A DNA stretch of 64,000 nucleotides, from contig JAEPNB010000013.1 in the NCBI GenBank assembly GCA_017643645.1, positions 1 to 64,000 on the forward strand, given 5' to 3'. The DNA is from Balneola sp. (GTDB lineage Bacteria > Bacteroidota > Rhodothermia > Balneolales > Balneolaceae). The notes beneath the pieces are model-generated. The model saw only the letters and a list, made by a program, of their open reading frames with translations. It was not told the origin of the DNA and did not search any database. The translations under genes and the position numbers were made by a program. Shown piece after piece: positions 9,179-19,957 of the stretch. The first letter of the stretch is position 1. Each line of letters starts with the position of its first letter.

Positions 9179-9739
9179 TTAATTATCTTTTAAAATGGGC
9201 AGGTTTTCTGCCGGATTGTATTTGTTGATGTTTTCCTGAATGGTTTCTGTAAACCCTTCCGCTCCGGGATAAATAAATGCAACGGTTTCGTAAGCTGCGG
9301 GCCCAACTTGTATCACATAATCATACAGTAAAGAATCTTCTCTTGTTTCTTCAGCGGGCACATTGAATCCTGATATTAGCAATAACGCGGCACTTACGAT
9401 CATGCTGGCTTTGAGCGCCCCAAAAAGAGCACCGACAACCCTATTAACCGCTCCTAGTTTAACTGCTTCCAGAAATTTCTTTGTGAGATAAGCGATTACC
9501 CCAATTATGATCAGTGTACCAAGAAACAAGATCACTCCCGAAGCGAATGGGATATATTCCGGGGTGTCTTCAAAAAACGGTGCGATGATATTTCCGAAGG
9601 CATCCATGTAATTGAACGTCAAAAAGATCGCTAGTGTAATTCCCACAATATTGAGAATCTCCTTCACAAAACCATTAACGGCACCTTTGTATCCAAAATA
9701 CAGAACGGGGATGGCGATTATTATGTCCACCGTATTCAT
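9179..9739 (-). CDS. cvpA: CvpA family membrane protein
   Basis: A 186-residue inner-membrane protein with about four hydrophobic helices (approximately 4-24, 30-48, 65-88, 102-124). It has the CvpA-family glycine pattern (FGYKGAVNGFVKEI, RVVGALFGALKASM). CvpA was first linked to colicin V production and more recently to envelope stress tolerance; its molecular role is unsettled. Its ATG overlaps the yqeY stop as TAATG, indicating coupled translation. Confidence 0.85.
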   Translation of the reverse strand: MNTVDIIIAIPVLYFGYKGAVNGFVKEILNIVGITLAIFLTFNYMDAFGNIIAPFFEDTPEYIPFASGVILFLGTLIIIGVIAYLTKKFLEAVKLGAVNRVVGALFGALKASMIVSAALLLISGFNVPAEETREDSLLYDYVIQVGPAAYETVAFIYPGAEGFTETIQENINKYNPAENLPILKDN

Positions 9740-10197
9740 TAGTTGCTAAGCTCCTCTTTAACAACTTTGCTTACAAGCCCGCCGTCAGCTTTTCCTTTCA
9801 ACATTCCCATAATTGGCCCCATGACTTTACCCATATCCTGAGGACCTTCGGCTCCGAGATCTGCAATCTTTTTTGAGACTACTTCGCGTACTTCGTCTTC
9901 AGTAAGCATTTTCGGAAGATATTCTTCAATGATCTCCAGCTCAACCTTTTCTTTTTCAGCAAGATCTTCACGATTACCCTCTTCGAATTGGGTAATGGAT
10001 TCTTTTCTTTGCTTAGCGGCCTTCATCAGTACAGAAATTGCCTGTTCTTCTGTTAAAGTAGCTTCGCCATCTTTTCGTTCAGCTATTTCTTTTTCCTGAA
10101 GTTTTGCTTTCAATGAACGCAGAACCTGTAAGCGGTCTTTGTCCTTAGCTTTCATTGCTGTTTTCAGGTCTTCGAGAATTTGTTCTTTTAAAGCCAT
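9739..10197 (-). CDS. GatB/YqeY domain protein
   Basis: A 152-residue stand-alone YqeY protein, all helical, with the signature GPQDMGKVMGPIMGMLKGKADG near the C-terminus. The family resembles the tail domain of GatB in tRNA-dependent amidotransferase. A tRNA-related role is proposed but not established. It is the first gene after the terminator closing the rpmB-rpmG-DUF4295 unit and leads yqeY-cvpA-tyrS-xth. Confidence 0.9.
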   Translation of the reverse strand: MALKEQILEDLKTAMKAKDKDRLQVLRSLKAKLQEKEIAERKDGEATLTEEQAISVLMKAAKQRKESITQFEEGNREDLAEKEKVELEIIEEYLPKMLTEDEVREVVSKKIADLGAEGPQDMGKVMGPIMGMLKGKADGGLVSKVVKEELSN

Positions 10198-10222
10198 AGT
10201 ATTTTTAATAATCCTTTAAAAT

Positions 10223-10265
10223 TAAGCAAAAAAAAAGGTTACACAATTTTCTTGCGTAACCTTTT
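10223..10265 (-). terminator. Terminator after the rpmB-rpmG-DUF4295 operon
   Basis: On the minus strand AAAAGGTTAC and GTAACCTTTT form a 10-bp stem (arms 10233-10242 and 10256-10265), followed by a run of more than six Ts. It lies 20 bp past the DUF4295 stop codon, separating the ribosomal-protein unit from yqeY. Confidence 0.85.
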
Positions 10266-10283
10266 AAATCTTTTTTAACGTAA

Positions 10284-10454
10284 TTACGCCTTATTGCTTT
10301 GGATAAAGTCTTTTACGTTATCCTGATCTACCATTGCTTCACGATAAGAGTACTTACCGTTTTCATTTTTAGTAGAAATGATAACCTTTGCCATACGGCG
10401 TTGAGCCGCTTTAGCTGCTAGTGCGTCTGAACCGAATACTTGTTTCTTAGCCAT
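10284..10454 (-). CDS. DUF4295 small basic protein
   Basis: A 56-residue lysine-rich protein beginning MAKKQVFGSD and ending IQSNKA. DUF4295 proteins of this size sit right after rpmG in many Bacteroidota genomes, and a ribosome-associated role is suspected. Here it lies 8 bp after rpmG and just before a strong terminator, so it shares the rpmB transcript. ATG start. It is one of the better lineage markers in the window. Confidence 0.85.
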   Translation of the reverse strand: MAKKQVFGSDALAAKAAQRRMAKVIISTKNENGKYSYREAMVDQDNVKDFIQSNKA

Positions 10455-10462
10455 GTCTCAGA

Positions 10463-10627
10463 TTATTTAATTTCTTTATGAACTGTATGCTTACGCAAAA
10501 CAGGATTATATTTTTTTAGTTCCATGCGGTCAGTTTGCGTACGTCTGTTTTTTGTGGTCACATATCTAGATGAACCAGGTTTTTCAGTACACTCCAAAAT
10601 CACTTGAACTCTGTTTCCTTTTGCCAT
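10463..10627 (-). CDS. rpmG: 50S ribosomal protein L33
   Basis: A 54-residue ribosomal protein beginning [15 protein letters not shown], with the conserved RYVTTKNRR block and the ending [11 protein letters not shown]. Only one cysteine (Cys13) is present, so this is the zinc-free (C-minus) form of L33. It sits 4 bp downstream of rpmB. Confidence 0.95.
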   Translation of the reverse strand: MAKGNRVQVILECTEKPGSSRYVTTKNRRTQTDRMELKKYNPVLRKHTVHKEIK

Positions 10628-10631
10628 TGTC

Positions 10632-10877
10632 TTATACCTCTTTTAACAGGGTTCCATTACGACGAGCATCTTTCAAAACTTCAGTAATACCTTTCTTATT
10701 GATAGTACGTAATGTTTTAGCAGACACCTTAAGTGTTACCCACTTATCTTCTTCTGGTATGTAGAAGCGTCTTTTCTGTAAATTCAAATTAAAGCGATGC
10801 TTAGTCTTATTGTTAGACTTAGATGAACGGTAACCGTTCAGTGCTTTTTTTCCGGTAATATCGTCTCTTCGCGACAT
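10632..10877 (-). CDS. rpmB: 50S ribosomal protein L28
   Basis: An 81-residue L28 with typical [14 protein letters not shown] start and [19 protein letters not shown] core. It has no CxxC pairs, hence also zinc-free. It heads the rpmB-rpmG-DUF4295 operon. A very good promoter of the Bacteroidota type lies 37-67 bp upstream of the ATG. Confidence 0.96.
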   Translation of the reverse strand: MSRRDDITGKKALNGYRSSKSNNKTKHRFNLNLQKRRFYIPEEDKWVTLKVSAKTLRTINKKGITEVLKDARRNGTLLKEV

Positions 10878-10913
10878 CTTATAATAATTGATTTTTCATT
10901 GAGAAATAGACGC

Positions 10914-10944
10914 CAAAGATAGAGCTATTCTCTCCAAACATCAA
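10914..10944 (-). promoter_or_regulatory. Bacteroidota-type promoter of rpmB
   Basis: Minus strand: TTG (10942-10944), 20-bp spacer, TATCTTTG (10914-10921). This matches the TTG/TAnnTTTG consensus of the Bacteroidota housekeeping sigma factor exactly. The leader would be roughly 30 nt. Confidence 0.7.
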
Positions 10945-10977
10945 CGTTTTTAGTAGTATTTTTATCAAAAAACTGAA

Positions 10978-11006
10978 TTATTCACATTTTTCTGTAATTA
11001 TCCACA
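10978..11006. promoter_or_regulatory. Pair of DnaA boxes upstream of gyrB
   Basis: TTATTCACA at 10978-10986 and a perfect TTATCCACA at 10998-11006, same orientation, 20 bp apart start to start. They lie in the 281-bp divergent gap between rpmB and gyrB. They could tie gyrB transcription to DnaA or be part of a dispersed origin region. Confidence 0.5.
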
Positions 11007-11137
11007 TTAAAGAGGTTGTAAAAATTGCTTGAATTTGGCTTCAGAATTTTAATCTCTATTTTTTTTGATATAACTCTTCACTTTTTTTGATTTTGCCCGT
11101 GTAAGCCCTATTTTCGACTATCAAATTACACATCTAA

Positions 11138-13096
<1,959 letters not shown>

Positions 13097-13133
13097 GCCG
13101 AAACACTACAAAAAAGAATTTATTATTTAAGAT

Positions 13134-15587
13134 ATGGCTAGAGAAAAAATTATACCTATTACTATAGAAGACGAAATGGAATCATCCTACATCGATTATT
13201 CGATGTCGGTGATTGTATCTCGTGCACTTCCGGATGTTCGTGACGGATTAAAGCCGGTACACAGAAGGGCTTTATTTGGAATGAGTGATCTTGGAATGCT
13301 TCACAATCGTGGCTATAAGAAAAGTGCTCGTATTGTTGGGGAAGTCCTTGGTAAGTATCACCCGCATGGTGATACTGCTGTTTATGACACTATCGTAAGA
13401 ATGGTTCAGGATTTCTCTTTGAGATATCCTCTTGTTGACGGTCAGGGTAACTTTGGGTCTGTTGATGGTGATTCCGCAGCTGCAATGCGTTATACAGAAG
13501 TTCGTATGGACAGAATTGCCGAAGAACTTTTGACTGATTTAAATAAAGACACAGTAGATTTTCAATCGAACTTTGATGATACGCTCGAAGAACCTACGGT
13601 TATGCCTGCAGCTCTTCCGAACCTTCTTATAAATGGTTCATCAGGTATTGCGGTTGGGATGGCCACAAATATGGCTCCGCATAACTTGACGGAAGTTATA
13701 AATGGAATAACCGCTTACATCCAGAACCAGGATATTGAAACCAAAGAATTAATGGAGCATATTACAGCCCCTGATTTTCCAACGGCAGGCATTATCTATG
13801 GATATGAAGGAGTAAAAGAAGCTTACGAAACCGGTCGTGGAAAGATAACTCTGAGAGCAAGAGCCAGTACTGAAGAGCTTCGAGGCGGTAGAGAGCAAAT
13901 TGTCATTACCGAAATTCCTTATCAGGTTAATAAGAGTACGCTGATTCAGAAAGTTGCCGAACTTGTTAATAACGAGAAAATAACTGAGATCTCAGAAATT
14001 CGTGACGAGTCCGATCGTGACGGTATGCGCGTTGTTATCATTCTTAAGAGATCTGCTAACGCAGGAGTGGTTTTAAACCAGCTTTATAAGTACACCCAAA
14101 TGCAAACCACTTTTGGTGTAATTAGTTTAGCCCTCGTCAAAGGACGACCTAAAGTAATGGGTCTTAAAGAATTAATTTTCCATTATGTAGAACACCGCGT
14201 TGACGTTGTTATTCGAAGAACGATTTATGATCTCGATCAAGCAGAAGCGCGTGCTCATATTTTAGAGGGGCTTAAAATTGCGCTTGATAACCTTGATGAA
14301 GTAATTAAGACTATTCGTGCTTCAAAAAATCCACAGGAAGCAAACGTTGGACTTCGTAAGCAATTCGCATTAACAGATATTCAGGCGAAAGCTATTCTGG
14401 AAATGCGCCTTCAAAAACTTACCGGATTAGAGCGCGATAAGATTGATACTGAGTATCAAGAAATTGTAGACAAAATTGAACGTTTCCGAGAAATTTTATC
14501 CAATAGAGATATCCAGTTTGATATCATCAAAGCAGAACTTCAGGATATCAAGGAGCGGTATGGTGATGAGCGAAGAACACAAGTTGTGTACTCCGCTGAT
14601 GATTTCAATATCGAAGATATGATTGCTGATGAAGATGTAGTTGTTACTATTTCTAATAAAGGCTTTATCAAAAGAATGCCGGTCAGCGGATACAGAAGAC
14701 AACGTCGTGGCGGGAAAGGAATGAAAGGGACCACCACGCGAGAGGAAGAGTGGGTAGAACATTTATTCGTAGCCACCAACCATAATTACATTCTCTTCTT
14801 TACAGAAAAAGGACAATGTTACTGGTTAAAGGTTTATGAAATACCTGAAGGCGGTCGCCTTGCTCGTGGTCGTGCGATTGTGAATCTTATCGAAATTGAT
14901 AAAGACGATCATATTAAAGCATTTGTCCCTGTTAAAACCCTAGATGATGAAGAGTATGTGAAAAAGCATTCTATCATAATGGCAACTAAAGAAGGACAGA
15001 TCAAAAAGACTTCACTGGAAGCTTATTCCCGCCCAAGACGTGATGGCATTATCGCTATTAACATCAAGGATGGTGATTCTCTTCTTGGTGCAGAATTAAC
15101 AGACGGTGACAGCAACATTATTCTGGCCAACAGAAATGGTCGTGCCATCAGGTTCCACGAATCTGAAGCCAGAGAAATGGGTAGAAACACTTCCGGTGTT
15201 CGCGGCATGAATCTCGGCAAAGATGATGAAGTTGTGGACATGGTTGTGATTCGCAATACTCACGAAGCAACTGTTCTGGCTATCTCTGAGAATGGGTTCG
15301 GAAAAAGATCCCTCGTTGACGATTACAGAGAACAATCTCGTGGCGGTAAAGGCGTGATAACACTTAAGGTTACTAAGAAGACCGGAAGTCTTATTGCTCT
15401 TAAAGAAGTCACTGATGAAGACGACCTTATGATCATTACTGAAAGAGGTAAAGTGATCAGAATGGGTTGTTCAGGAATACGAACTATGGGAAGAAATACT
15501 CAGGGTGTTCGTATTATGAGATTGGATGATGAAGGAAACATCGCCGCCGTAACTCGTGTGGCAAATGAGGAAGAAGAAGAGGTTTAA
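13134..15587 (+). CDS. gyrA: DNA gyrase subunit A
   Basis: The 817-residue breakage-reunion subunit. The catalytic tyrosine is Tyr120 in AMRYTEVRM. The region that sets quinolone response is [11 protein letters not shown] at 75-85, with Thr81 at the E. coli Ser83 position and Asp85 at the Asp87 position; Thr here is natural in several groups and is not by itself evidence of resistance. The C-terminal beta-pinwheel keeps the GyrA-box-like RGGKGMKG, which distinguishes gyrase from topoisomerase IV. A strong terminator follows 28 bp after the stop. Confidence 0.97.
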   Translation: MAREKIIPITIEDEMESSYIDYSMSVIVSRALPDVRDGLKPVHRRALFGMSDLGMLHNRGYKKSARIVGEVLGKYHPHGDTAVYDTIVRMVQDFSLRYPLVDGQGNFGSVDGDSAAAMRYTEVRMDRIAEELLTDLNKDTVDFQSNFDDTLEEPTVMPAALPNLLINGSSGIAVGMATNMAPHNLTEVINGITAYIQNQDIETKELMEHITAPDFPTAGIIYGYEGVKEAYETGRGKITLRARASTEELRGGREQIVITEIPYQVNKSTLIQKVAELVNNEKITEISEIRDESDRDGMRVVIILKRSANAGVVLNQLYKYTQMQTTFGVISLALVKGRPKVMGLKELIFHYVEHRVDVVIRRTIYDLDQAEARAHILEGLKIALDNLDEVIKTIRASKNPQEANVGLRKQFALTDIQAKAILEMRLQKLTGLERDKIDTEYQEIVDKIERFREILSNRDIQFDIIKAELQDIKERYGDERRTQVVYSADDFNIEDMIADEDVVVTISNKGFIKRMPVSGYRRQRRGGKGMKGTTTREEEWVEHLFVATNHNYILFFTEKGQCYWLKVYEIPEGGRLARGRAIVNLIEIDKDDHIKAFVPVKTLDDEEYVKKHSIIMATKEGQIKKTSLEAYSRPRRDGIIAINIKDGDSLLGAELTDGDSNIILANRNGRAIRFHESEAREMGRNTSGVRGMNLGKDDEVVDMVVIRNTHEATVLAISENGFGKRSLVDDYREQSRGGKGVITLKVTKKTGSLIALKEVTDEDDLMIITERGKVIRMGCSGIRTMGRNTQGVRIMRLDDEGNIAAVTRVANEEEEEV

Positions 15588-15612
15588 AATCTCATTTACT
15601 TTCCAAGTTTTC

Positions 15613-15648
15613 AAAAGAGGTTTCATTTTTATGAAACCTCTTTTTTTA
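15613..15648 (+). terminator. gyrA terminator (partly bidirectional)
   Basis: AGAGGTTTCAT and ATGAAACCTCT form a stem of about 10 bp with a 5-nt loop, followed by seven Ts on the plus strand. On the minus strand the stem is followed by four Ts, so it may also serve the convergent WYL gene. Confidence 0.88.
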
Positions 15649-15659
15649 TGCTGAATATT

Positions 15660-16604
15660 TTACTGCTCCAACATTTCCCTAAGAAGCTTCTCTCTCTTGG
15701 AAATCAACTCCTGAGGAGCAAGAATTTTCACCTGTTTCCCGAACTGCAGTAGCCACACATTTATAAATTCCAGATTTTCGATTTCAAAGCTCACTTTAAT
15801 TTTTTTGGATTTTTCCTCCAATATCTTAAAATTTTTAGTGGGTAGATTCGCTTTAAATCGCTTGTATCCTTCTTTATCTAGCAATACCTCAACTTTATGC
15901 TGAGCGCCGTCAAATCTAAAAATTAAGTCCTCTATGGACATATTCTTCTTTTCAACAAAATCTTCTTGCAGAATTTCTATATCCCGCACCCGATCAAGTA
16001 TAAAATTCCTGAAATCTCCACGAAGGTGAGAAAATCCGATCATATTCCAATGATCTTGATAAAAAACCAAAAGATATGGGTCCACTTTTCTAATTTTCTT
16101 CTCTCCGGATTTTGCCGTGTACAGAAACTGAATTCTCTTTTTCTGAGAAATCGCACTACTTATTTTATACCAGTTTCCCCCTTCTTTTTTTTCCGAACCA
16201 AATTTCAAATACGGATCTACTACGGTCTTTTTTTGCAAAGAAGTCATAAAATCTTTCAACTCATCCGGAAGCACATTTTTTATTTTCACCTCGACTCCTT
16301 TTGCGTCCTCTACAAGCCTGGCATCGATCTGTGACTTTACAAAGTTAAGCCCTACAATAATGGTGGCCAGCTCGTGAGACGAGAACATGAGCGGCGGAAT
16401 TTTAAACCCCGGCATGACGCCATAGCCACTGTATTTATCCCAGGTAATGGGTACATTTATTTCCTGTAAAGCATTGAAATCCCTGAATATAGTCCTCTTG
16501 CTAACATCGAAATAATCCGCAAATTCCTGAACAGTCTTACGATCTCTTCCTTGCTGAAGCATCAACATTAATTTCAATCTTCTCTCAGAACTATTCATTC
16601 GCAC
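15660..16604 (-). CDS. WYL-domain transcriptional regulator
   Basis: A 314-residue DeoR-like regulator. An N-terminal winged helix at about 8-62 (TVQEFADYFDVSKRTIFRDFNAL) is followed by a WYL domain at about 140-215, thought to bind nucleic acid or nucleotide ligands, and a WYL C-terminal extension. GTG at 16604 or ATG at 16598 may start it; both overlap the rsmG stop codon, so translation is probably coupled. WYL proteins often control DNA damage or phage defence genes, but nothing here shows the target. It occupies the position after rsmG where parA and parB are often found. Confidence 0.85.
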   Translation of the reverse strand: MRMNSSERRLKLMLMLQQGRDRKTVQEFADYFDVSKRTIFRDFNALQEINVPITWDKYSGYGVMPGFKIPPLMFSSHELATIIVGLNFVKSQIDARLVEDAKGVEVKIKNVLPDELKDFMTSLQKKTVVDPYLKFGSEKKEGGNWYKISSAISQKKRIQFLYTAKSGEKKIRKVDPYLLVFYQDHWNMIGFSHLRGDFRNFILDRVRDIEILQEDFVEKKNMSIEDLIFRFDGAQHKVEVLLDKEGYKRFKANLPTKNFKILEEKSKKIKVSFEIENLEFINVWLLQFGKQVKILAPQELISKREKLLREMLEQ

Positions 16605-17238
16605 CCCTGCTTAGTTCTACAACTCCCTTACCCTTAAAAAACGGATCCATAAACTTAGCGTCCAGTTTAATTATGCTTAGCTTAAATGAGCCTTTTATGT
16701 TTTTCGCTTCTTCGACCGCCTCTTCATGCCCCTTAAGAAAAATGAGTCTGCTCCACTTTTTTTCCTCTACCATACTATAAAGCTGATCAACTTTAAAGGC
16801 ATGCTTTGTAACAATTATCGCCTCTTCGTCCCAGCCCATCTCACGAATATCTCCCTGCCGACCCTTAACCCGATCAGAAAGATTTAAACCCAGTATCATA
16901 TCATTGACCGCAAAAACTTTCTTGGAAACAATATCATTGACTTCAAATCTCTTATTTTTAAAACACAATGAAAGCGGCAAGCCAGGTAAGCCGCCTCCGG
17001 AACCGGTGTCAACAAAGAAACTGCCCTCCCGATAACTTTCAAACAAAGAAACGTACAGGCTATGCTTAACGTGTTTTTTCAACGTTTCACGTGAAACATC
17101 TCTGCTTACAAGATTTATTTTTGAGTTCCACCAAAGAAGTCGCTCCACATAAGCGCTCAACTCTTTGTTGTGTTCGCTATACAAAGACTCGATTCGATCC
17201 TGCTCTTCTTTTGTTATGTAACGGATCGAATGTTCCAC
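16591..17238 (-). CDS. rsmG: 16S rRNA (guanine527-N7)-methyltransferase
   Basis: A 215-residue SAM-dependent methyltransferase (GidB) modifying G527 of 16S rRNA. The SAM loop is VDTGSGGGLPGLPLSL at about 71-86. The N-terminal helix WWNSKINLVSRD is typical of the family. The start is GTG, lying inside a parS-like palindrome; a second parS-like site is inside the gene, where it encodes VSRET. It lies 7 bp after mnmG. Confidence 0.95.
   Translation of the reverse strand: MEHSIRYITKEEQDRIESLYSEHNKELSAYVERLLWWNSKINLVSRDVSRETLKKHVKHSLYVSLFESYREGSFFVDTGSGGGLPGLPLSLCFKNKRFEVNDIVSKKVFAVNDMILGLNLSDRVKGRQGDIREMGWDEEAIIVTKHAFKVDQLYSMVEEKKWSRLIFLKGHEEAVEEAKNIKGSFKLSIIKLDAKFMDPFFKGKGVVELSRGANE
17084..17099. 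promoter_or_regulatory. parS-like centromere site within rsmG
   Basis: CGTTTCACGTGAAACA matches the bacterial parS consensus TGTTTCACGTGAAACA at 15 of 16 positions and contains the perfect TTTCACGTGAAA core. ParB normally loads at such sites near the replication origin. parA and parB are not in this window. Confidence 0.8.
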
Positions 17239-17246
17239 GTGAAACC
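17231..17246. promoter_or_regulatory. Second parS-like site at the mnmG/rsmG junction
   Basis: TGTTCCACGTGAAACC matches the parS consensus at 14 of 16 positions. It spans the rsmG GTG start and touches the mnmG stop codon, 147 bp from the first site. Slight degeneracy may reflect the codons it overlaps. Confidence 0.65.
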
Positions 17247-19132
17247 TATCCCTTTAGATAAACCATTAATACAGAAACGTCGCTTGCAGACACTCCGCTT
17301 ATTCTGCTGGCTTGACCAATGGTTTCGGGTTTAATTTTTGACATCTTTTGAAACCCTTCCGACGACAAGCTTTTTATCTTTGAATAATCTAAAGATGAGG
17401 GGATTGGGGTGTTCTCTTTCTGAGCTAACTCCTCGACCATTTCAAACTCTTTTTGAATATATCCCGAGTATTTAATTTGTATTTCTGCTTGTTCAATAAC
17501 GTAGTTGTTTTGAGTGACTCCCTGAATGCTTTCCTTCAAGCCGGGATCAGCATTCATCATATCAAACAAAGAAACCTGAGGTCTTGCCAAAACAGATTCT
17601 GCTTTTACCGGCTGGTTCAAACCCGTAGTTCCGAGCTCTTTAAGTTTTGTGTTCAGTGCCTCAGGCCGAACGGTTTGGTTTGATAGAATATCCAACACCT
17701 GGTTCAGTTCTGATTTTTTTTTGATGACCTTGTCGTATCGTTCTTTACTTGCAAGACCAATCTTGTAACCGATCTCGGTTAATCTTAGATCCGCATTGTC
17801 TTGTCTTAATAATATTCTATGCTCAGCCCTGGAGGTAAACATCCTGTAGGGTTCTTCCGTCCCTTTGTTGATCAGGTCATCGATCAGCACTCCGATATAA
17901 GCTTCGGATCTTTTGAGTATCAACGGCTCTTTGTTCTGCACTTTTAGCGCTGCGTTAATTCCCGCCATCAGTCCCTGGCAGGCAGCTTCTTCATAACCGG
18001 TAGTACCGTTTATTTGACCCGCAAAATACAACCCGCTTACTCTCTTGGTTTCCAGTGTTCTTTTAATTTGATGAGGCGGGAAATAATCGTATTCAATTGC
18101 GTAGCCCGGACGCAACATTACTACATTTTCAAAACCGGGTATTGTTTTCAGCGCTTCCAGCTGAATATCTTCAGGAAGAGATGTCGAAAAACCATTCAGA
18201 TACATCTCATAAGTATTCCATCCCTCCGGCTCCAGAAAAAGCTGATGCCTGTCACGATCTGCAAACCTGTTGATCTTGTCCTCAATACTAGGACAGTATC
18301 GCGGACCTGTGGACTTAATCCTTCCGTTAAACATCGGGCTTCTGTCAAAACCCTTCTTCAAGACCTCATGAACACTCTCATTTGTATATCCAATCCAGCA
18401 CGTCAATTGATCTTCTTTTGAAGGAAGCTTTTCTGTTAAAAACGAAAAAGGTGTCGGGCTCTCATCTCCATCCTGTACTTCCAGCACTGAATAATCTATT
18501 GAACGACCATCTACACGAGGCGGAGTGCCTGTTTTTAATCTACCTACCAGAAAACCCTTGTTTTCTAACGCGGCGGAAATTCCTACGGAAGCTCTCTCTC
18601 CCGATCGCCCACCTCCATAATTACTATCGCCAATATGAATCAATCCGTTTAAGAAGGTGCCGCTTGTAAGGACGACACTTTTAGAGTAAAACTTCTGCCC
18701 TGTTTGGGTCACTACACCCTCGACCTTATTGTCTTCTGTAAAAATAAGATCAACAACATTGTCCTGTCTAAAAAAAAGACTCTCTTTTTGTTCAAGTAAT
18801 TCTCTCATTTTCTGAGCGTAAAGCATCCGATCGCTTTGGCATCTCGGACTCCACATTGCCGGCCCCTTACTTTTGTTGAGCATCTTAAACTGAACGCCGG
18901 AAGCATCGCTAACAATTCCTGAAAGTCCACCAAGCGCGTCGATCTCTCTCACAAGTTGGCCCTTTGCAACTCCGCCCATAGCCGGGTTACAAGACATTTT
19001 CGCAATGGCCTCCAGGTTCATTGTTATCAATAAGGTCTTTGATCCTAATTGTGCTGCAGCAGCAGCAGCTTCGCTTCCTGCGTGGCCTGCGCCAACAACA
19101 ATCACATCGTAAGAAGGGTAAATAGAAGACAT
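17246..19132 (-). CDS. mnmG: tRNA uridine-5-carboxymethylaminomethyl modification enzyme
   Basis: A 628-residue FAD enzyme (GidA) that, with MnmE, installs cmnm5 at wobble U34 of several tRNAs. The FAD-binding [12 protein letters not shown] is at residues 12-23; [12 protein letters not shown] and CPSIEDKI are family hallmarks, and the helical C-terminus ends in [16 protein letters not shown]. The ATG at 19132 is chosen over an in-frame TTG 36 nt upstream because homologues begin just before the FAD motif. rsmG follows. The tRNA-Asp terminator lies upstream. Confidence 0.96.
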   Translation of the reverse strand: MSSIYPSYDVIVVGAGHAGSEAAAAAAQLGSKTLLITMNLEAIAKMSCNPAMGGVAKGQLVREIDALGGLSGIVSDASGVQFKMLNKSKGPAMWSPRCQSDRMLYAQKMRELLEQKESLFFRQDNVVDLIFTEDNKVEGVVTQTGQKFYSKSVVLTSGTFLNGLIHIGDSNYGGGRSGERASVGISAALENKGFLVGRLKTGTPPRVDGRSIDYSVLEVQDGDESPTPFSFLTEKLPSKEDQLTCWIGYTNESVHEVLKKGFDRSPMFNGRIKSTGPRYCPSIEDKINRFADRDRHQLFLEPEGWNTYEMYLNGFSTSLPEDIQLEALKTIPGFENVVMLRPGYAIEYDYFPPHQIKRTLETKRVSGLYFAGQINGTTGYEEAACQGLMAGINAALKVQNKEPLILKRSEAYIGVLIDDLINKGTEEPYRMFTSRAEHRILLRQDNADLRLTEIGYKIGLASKERYDKVIKKKSELNQVLDILSNQTVRPEALNTKLKELGTTGLNQPVKAESVLARPQVSLFDMMNADPGLKESIQGVTQNNYVIEQAEIQIKYSGYIQKEFEMVEELAQKENTPIPSSLDYSKIKSLSSEGFQKMSKIKPETIGQASRISGVSASDVSVLMVYLKG

Positions 19133-19169
19133 GATATTCTTTCTCTTTATTGAACTTGAAATATACAAA

Positions 19170-19207
19170 CAAAAAAACCCCTCACATAAACTTTATGTGA
19201 GGGGTTT
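19170..19207 (-). terminator. Terminator of tRNA-Asp
   Basis: AAACCCCTCACATAAA and TTTATGTGAGGGGTTT form an uninterrupted 16-bp inverted repeat (19175-19190, 19192-19207), followed by a T run on the minus strand. It starts 2 nt from the tRNA 3' end and precedes mnmG, which must use a separate promoter or read-through. Confidence 0.9.
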
Positions 19208-19208
19208 G

Positions 19209-19282
19209 CGATCCGGAAGGGACTCGAACCCTCGACCTCCTGCGTGACAGGCAGGCGTTCTAACCAACTGAACTACCGGACC
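19209..19282 (-). tRNA. tRNA-Asp (GTC)
   Basis: A 74-nt cloverleaf with acceptor GGTCCGG/CCGGATC, D-arm with AGTTGGTTAGA, anticodon loop CTGTCAC giving GTC, T-loop TTCGAGT and discriminator G, as expected for tRNA-Asp. CCA is not encoded. Confidence 0.96.
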
Positions 19283-19295
19283 TAATTGAGAGCAC

Positions 19296-19327
19296 TAAAT
19301 ATACGGTTGATTATCAAAGTAAGTCAA
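19296..19327 (-). promoter_or_regulatory. Candidate tRNA-Asp promoter
   Basis: Minus strand: TTG (19325-19327), 21-bp spacer, TATATTTA (19296-19303), a 7-of-8 match to TAnnTTTG, 14 bp before the tRNA 5' end. Confidence 0.5.
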
Positions 19328-19352
19328 CCATTTATTGAAATCTTTTTAATAT

Positions 19353-19898
19353 TTATTTTGAGAGCTCATTTTCGATCGCAGACACCAACTCATCACTTTG
19401 TGGTTTTGTCTGGCTTCTGAATCTTCGGCTCAGTTTTCCTTCTTTTGAGATAAGGAATTTTTCGAAATTCCATTTTATGTCTCCTTTAAAATCCGGGTTA
19501 TCCAGAGCGGTAAGGTATTTGAATAGCTCCGCCTGATCATCCCCTTTCACAGAAACTTTTGAGAACATCGGAAACTCAACTCCATATTCCAGTGTACAGA
19601 ATTGCTTTATCTCCTCATCTGTTCCCGGCTCTTGTCCTTTGAAGTTATTTGCAGGAAAACCCAAAATCACTAAACCATCGTCATTATATTTTTCATACAG
19701 AGCCTGAAGACCTTCGTACTGCGGAGTGTATCCGCATTTTGATGCGACATTAACAATCAGAATTGCCTTTCCTTTGTATGAATCAAGAGAGATTTTTTCT
19801 CCATCTATGTTTTCCATCTTAAATTCGTAAATGGATTCAGGGTTTTCAATAACTGCCCCGAAGGTAATCAGCAGTAAAAAAATAAGTGATGCTTTCAT
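19353..19898 (-). CDS. Glutathione peroxidase family protein (exported)
   Basis: A 181-residue thioredoxin-fold peroxidase. The N-terminal 15 residues are hydrophobic after MK, suggesting export to the periplasm. The peroxidatic residue is Cys55 (ASKCGYT), not selenocysteine. A second Cys101 in KQFC fits thioredoxin-dependent non-metazoan enzymes; Asn85 stands in FPANNF where others have Gln, and Trp143 is in KWNFEKF. It would reduce hydroperoxides using thioredoxin-like donors. The gene ends 70 bp before the tRNA-Asp gene. Confidence 0.9.
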   Translation of the reverse strand: MKASLIFLLLITFGAVIENPESIYEFKMENIDGEKISLDSYKGKAILIVNVASKCGYTPQYEGLQALYEKYNDDGLVILGFPANNFKGQEPGTDEEIKQFCTLEYGVEFPMFSKVSVKGDDQAELFKYLTALDNPDFKGDIKWNFEKFLISKEGKLSRRFRSQTKPQSDELVSAIENELSK

Positions 19899-19957
19899 GA
19901 AATAATACCTTTGTTTATCGTTTACCTTTAAAGGTAGATTTAATTAAGTTCATTCCC

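Noticed and set aside
19133-19168. TTG extension of mnmG by 12 residues
   Set aside because: The extension is absent from the family pattern and reaches toward the tRNA terminator; the ATG at 19132 is adequate.
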